Source: Robiginitomaculum sp.
GTDB taxonomy: Bacteria > Pseudomonadota > Alphaproteobacteria > Caulobacterales > Maricaulaceae
Assembly (NCBI GenBank): GCA_021647375.1
Contig: JAKIUV010000091.1
Span: 1 to 10,347, forward strand
Direction: 5' to 3'
DNA: 10,347 nucleotides
The stretch's first letter is position 1, and every line of letters starts with the position of its first letter. The notes under the pieces were generated by a model that was not told the origin of the DNA, searched no databases, and saw only the letters and a program-made list of their open reading frames with translations. This document shows, in pieces, positions 9,201-10,347 of this stretch. A program made the position numbers and the translations under genes.

Positions 9201-9546
9201 AATCAACCCTTGCGGTATCACCGCCTGCAAAGAAAAGCCTTTCTTTGACTTCAGGCCGGGCGCCTGGTGCCGTCACGGTAATTGTGTAAGGCCCGCCAAC
9301 CCGAAGACCTCGAGAAGAAAACGCTCCGTTAGCAGTGGTTGTAGCCGTAGCAACGCGTCCTGTTGACACATGTAAAATAGTTACACTGGCACCTGATATA
9401 GGCGCGCCGTCGCTACCCGTTACAATACCGCCAACGGCAGATGATGTAGATTGCGCATAAGCAGATGTTGACATTGCCATGGCGAGTGCGATTGTGGATG
9501 CGCCTAGCATGCCTGCCAAGACTGTTGATTTGGTTAGTTTATTCAT
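6265..9546 (-). CDS. TonB-dependent receptor, Oar-like, with carboxypeptidase-regulatory-like domain
   Basis: This is a 1093-residue outer-membrane receptor. The chosen ATG at 9546 follows GAGGGG (9555-9560, minus strand) by 8 nt and gives a textbook Sec signal peptide ending AYA before Q32. The frame stays open 49 codons further upstream to 9693, but that stretch has no signal-like character and lies in the promoter. Residues about 35-125 form a CarboxypepD_reg-type beta-sandwich (VGGIVTGSDGAPISGASVTI, then GAFSSRGL, then YTITVTAPG). DEIIVVG at about 124-130 is TonB-box-like. A plug domain follows (AIDGVFEQDD, then IESVSIVASDYSVLMSGFQGG, then NVVTKSGTN). The rest is a long beta-barrel ending in KYTF, with the terminal aromatic residue used for Bam-dependent assembly. 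No STN sigma-regulator signalling domain is seen. The substrate is unknown; lying between two phosphatase genes suggests organophosphorus uptake or export of a phosphatase (Oar of Myxococcus is linked to protein export). It looks AT-richer than the left-hand genes. Confidence 0.93.
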   Translation of the reverse strand: MNKLTKSTVLAGMLGASTIALAMAMSTSAYAQSTSSAVGGIVTGSDGAPISGASVTILHVSTGRVATATTTANGAFSSRGLRVGGPYTITVTAPGARPEVKERLFFAGGDTARVDFDLEALGQIDEIIVVGRRIADISLNNGAGSAFSASDVENQPSVDRDLTDTLLRDPLTNSDGGVGNLIIGGQNPKFNAIAIDGVFEQDDFGLSNNTFSGNRSPISLDTIESVSIVASDYSVLMSGFQGGLVNVVTKSGTNNLDGTAFYERSGSSWSGNKIGDTDVDLGDFTEESYGGTIGGPIIKDKLFFFGSYEKFKTAIPVTFEDRDIGPGAYAALAPFIETAFGFDPGVRPDVVSNPTTNEKILAKIDWEINADHRASFSYRNSKDASQSVGNRFLTANYQRPIDVDTFSAQLYSNWSENFSTEFRIGKSKKVLGQICNAGPDLGEVRVRLDSGDLDLVGTPLEGLITGRATFTAGCDRFRHANSFEDQRLQMFGSGTYLMGNHTITAGIAYQDYDLQNFFVERSRGQFTFNSLTDLINRTGDVSYRNAQSNDVNDASAAWGFQTLALFAQDEWQVSPDLRLNAGLRYETFIQGDETPLRTDFQTAYGRSSQNNLDGVSILLPRVGFNYTPYERTTVSGGFGLFAGSNPLVWISNAYQPQIFSAFGANLTNLNPANVPQVLLDQVAASNAASSADIDLVDPNFKTPSIWKASLKVEQGFDANWGGLNLGDDYLFTAQYLYSKSRHGFRWENLAQTQLAGISNTGVAPDGRIIYADLDALDVRDAVQLTNSTGGRGHVFTVGLAKEFDFGGAFNANYTYADVETVTPGTSSRGISSLRATVGADRNNPAVGLAPFNTRHKFGINLSYENEVFADLTSRIDIFGNIFSGEPYSYTFDVDGRSGNNLFGRSSSGAPFDNDLLYIPTISGGTFNDSNVVFAGGFDQQGFVDFINANSLETGRIAERNAQASAWNQLWNLSISQELPFGDFGQKRFEGNTLKVFLTIRNFPNMLNSNWGTRKRGSRFDTIRVVRADLVSAADVAVNGVDGATALRGDDPRTTCITEASCLYRYTRFRADGLGFIDLDDSVYKAKLGIKYTF

Positions 9547-9554
9547 TGTGGGAA

Positions 9555-9560
9555 CCCCTC
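9555..9560 (-). promoter_or_regulatory. Ribosome binding site fixing the receptor start
   Basis: On the minus strand GAGGGG lies 8 nt before the ATG at 9546. No comparable site precedes the in-frame ATG at 9693, so this site decides the start codon and removes 49 spurious N-terminal residues. Confidence 0.75.
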
Positions 9561-9631
9561 GTTGGAAATAAATCATATAAAAGTAAAAAAGCGTACTTCT
9601 GCGCACGCGCCTATGCGTATAATCTGTCTTG

Positions 9632-9649
9632 ATTACAAAAAATTTACAA
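9632..9649 (-). promoter_or_regulatory. 11-bp-period direct repeat upstream of the receptor gene
   Basis: On the minus strand TTGTAAA-TTTT-TTGTAAT is a near-perfect 7-4-7 direct repeat pointing toward the receptor gene. It lies 7 nt before a -10-like GATTAT. The geometry is that of a Pho box, but only 9 of 14 bases fit the consensus, a level expected by chance in AT-rich DNA. It could be a divergent PhoB half-site pair, a site for another regulator, or chance. Confidence 0.3.
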
Positions 9650-9694
9650 TAGCTTTTGGCATTTTTTATTAACTTGCTGTTAACAACTTTCAAA

Positions 9695-9712
9695 GTGTGA
9701 TATTTATGTCAT
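9695..9712 (+). promoter_or_regulatory. Candidate Pho box (PhoB site) upstream of phoD
   Basis: GTGTGAT-ATTT-ATGTCAT matches the PhoB consensus CTGTCAT-N4-CTGTCAT at 11 of 14 positions, with the exact 4-bp spacer and in the orientation that would activate phoD, 47 bp before its ATG. The match is from reading only. Phosphate-starvation control fits the gene's function but is inferred. Confidence 0.5.
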
Positions 9713-9759
9713 TAATTACGCCGCAAATGTGGTTGGCAAGCAAAAACACAGGACGAAAA

Positions 9760-10347
9760 ATGACTAATATTACAAGGCGCGGTGCGCTTTTTACCGGAAT
9801 CTCTTTAGTTGGCGCTTCTACTGCGGCCTGTAGCCGCGAATCAGTTGATTACCCGATAAGCTTCAACCACGGCGTGGCCAGCGGCGATCCTGGCGCAGAC
9901 AGAATGGTGATCTGGACGCGAATCACCCCCGAGCAAGACGGCACATTTTCCGGGCGCTGGGAAATGGCCAAAACCAGAGACTTTAAACGCATTGCCCGCA
10001 AAGGCAAATTCCAGACAAGCCTGCGGCATGACTATACGGTAAAAATAGACGTACAATCATTGCAACCAGGGCAGACTTATTATTACCGCTTTAAAGTCGC
10101 CCAATATACATCTCCGGTTGGGCGGACTAAAACCCTGCCGACCGGTGCAGTGACGCAGGCTCGTTTTGCCGTGGTATCTTGCTCCAATTATCCGTTTGGC
10201 TATTTCAATGTTTATGATCATATTGCGGGTTTGGAAAATCTGGACGCGGTCATTCATTTGGGAGATTATATTTATGAATATGGCGAGAACGGCTATGGTA
10301 GGCGTATGGGCAGAGAGCTTGGCCGCGTCCATAACCCGTCCCACGAA
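9760..10347 (+). CDS. phoD: Alkaline phosphatase PhoD family, Tat-exported, 3' end missing
   Basis: These are the first 196 codons of a PhoD-type phosphodiesterase/phosphomonoesterase; the gene runs off the right edge (relatives are roughly 500-600 aa). The start ATG at 9760 follows AGGA (9750-9753) by 6 nt. The N-terminus has a twin-arginine motif (T5-R6-R7-G-A-L-F11), a short hydrophobic stretch and Cys24 in TAAC, a poor lipobox that might still allow a Tat lipoprotein. The N-terminal domain shows SFNHGVASGDPGADRMVIWTR at about 34-54 (typical PhoD opening) and ends in a fibronectin-like strand LQPGQTYYYRFKV (101-113). The catalytic domain begins with ARFAVVSCSNY, where Cys141 corresponds to the iron ligand Cys of B. 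subtilis PhoD, followed by HLGDYIYEY, where Asp169 and Tyr172 match the Fe/Ca ligand Asp and Tyr. The expected enzyme uses Fe3+ and Ca2+, unlike the Zn/Mg-type PhoA encoded to the left. Role: periplasmic or surface phosphate release. A Pho-box-like repeat lies upstream. Confidence 0.93.
   Translation, partial: MTNITRRGALFTGISLVGASTAACSRESVDYPISFNHGVASGDPGADRMVIWTRITPEQDGTFSGRWEMAKTRDFKRIARKGKFQTSLRHDYTVKIDVQSLQPGQTYYYRFKVAQYTSPVGRTKTLPTGAVTQARFAVVSCSNYPFGYFNVYDHIAGLENLDAVIHLGDYIYEYGENGYGRRMGRELGRVHNPSHE

Larger units (their letters stand above)
9547..9759. promoter_or_regulatory. Divergent promoter region between receptor and phoD
   Basis: This 213-bp intergenic region is markedly AT-rich and separates two divergently transcribed genes. 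It contains a short GC-rich island at about 9591-9617 in the receptor leader, with a partial inverted repeat (TACGCA/TGCGCA on the minus strand, one mismatch). Two 7-4-7 direct repeats with an 11-bp period, one per direction, are listed separately. On the minus strand GATTAT (9624-9619) is a possible -10 for the receptor gene. A clear -10 for phoD is not evident. Confidence 0.7.

Noticed and set aside
9547..9693. In-frame upstream extension of the receptor to an ATG at 9693 (49 extra residues)
   Set aside because: The extension is Lys/Tyr/Phe-rich and lies in AT-rich promoter DNA with no ribosome binding site. It would bury a textbook signal peptide inside the protein. The ATG at 9546 has a good site.
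9841..10344. Two minus-strand open frames (71 and 95 codons) at the right edge
   Set aside because: They lie antisense to the PhoD coding region, whose metal-ligand motifs are unmistakable on the plus strand.

Overview
The window suggests an alphaproteobacterium, probably an aquatic, oligotrophic member of the Maricaulales/Hyphomonadaceae-like groups. This rests on the DUF4159 plus VWA/amidotransferase-like gene pair, a large Oar-like TonB-dependent receptor and paired alkaline phosphatases. The GC content is only moderate. The taxonomic placement is inference from gene content, not from a marker gene.

Layout. (1) Positions 3-4588 (+) hold two translationally coupled membrane-protein genes. 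The first is the 3' part of a BatA/DUF4159-type protein, whose N-terminus lies outside the window. The second is a 692/693-residue protein with two N-terminal membrane segments, a VWA-like domain with an intact DxSxS motif, an amidotransferase-like fold and a C-terminal membrane segment. In alphaproteobacteria such pairs usually follow MoxR AAA+ ATPase and DUF58 genes, which would lie to the left. (2) Positions 4677-6137 (+) encode a complete PhoA-family alkaline phosphatase with a Sec lipoprotein signal. (3) Positions 6138-6264 hold two back-to-back hairpin terminators between convergent genes. (4) Positions 6265-9546 (-) encode a complete TonB-dependent receptor with an N-terminal carboxypeptidase-regulatory-like domain. 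(5) Positions 9547-9759 are a divergent, AT-rich promoter region with a Pho-box-like direct repeat facing right and a second 11-bp-period repeat facing left. (6) Positions 9760-10347 (+) are the first 196 codons of a PhoD-type alkaline phosphatase with a twin-arginine signal; the gene runs off the right edge.

Taken together, the right 60% looks like a phosphorus-scavenging locus. It has two unrelated phosphatases exported by different routes (Sec lipoprotein PhoA-type and Tat PhoD-type) around an outer-membrane receptor that may import organic phosphorus compounds or oligomers. The receptor's role and PhoB control are inferences from synteny and the promoter repeats. The left 45% is a separate envelope-associated MoxR/VWA-type module with no visible functional link. 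No tRNA, rRNA, CRISPR, insertion sequence or integrase was seen, and no stretch over 300 bases lacks a gene.
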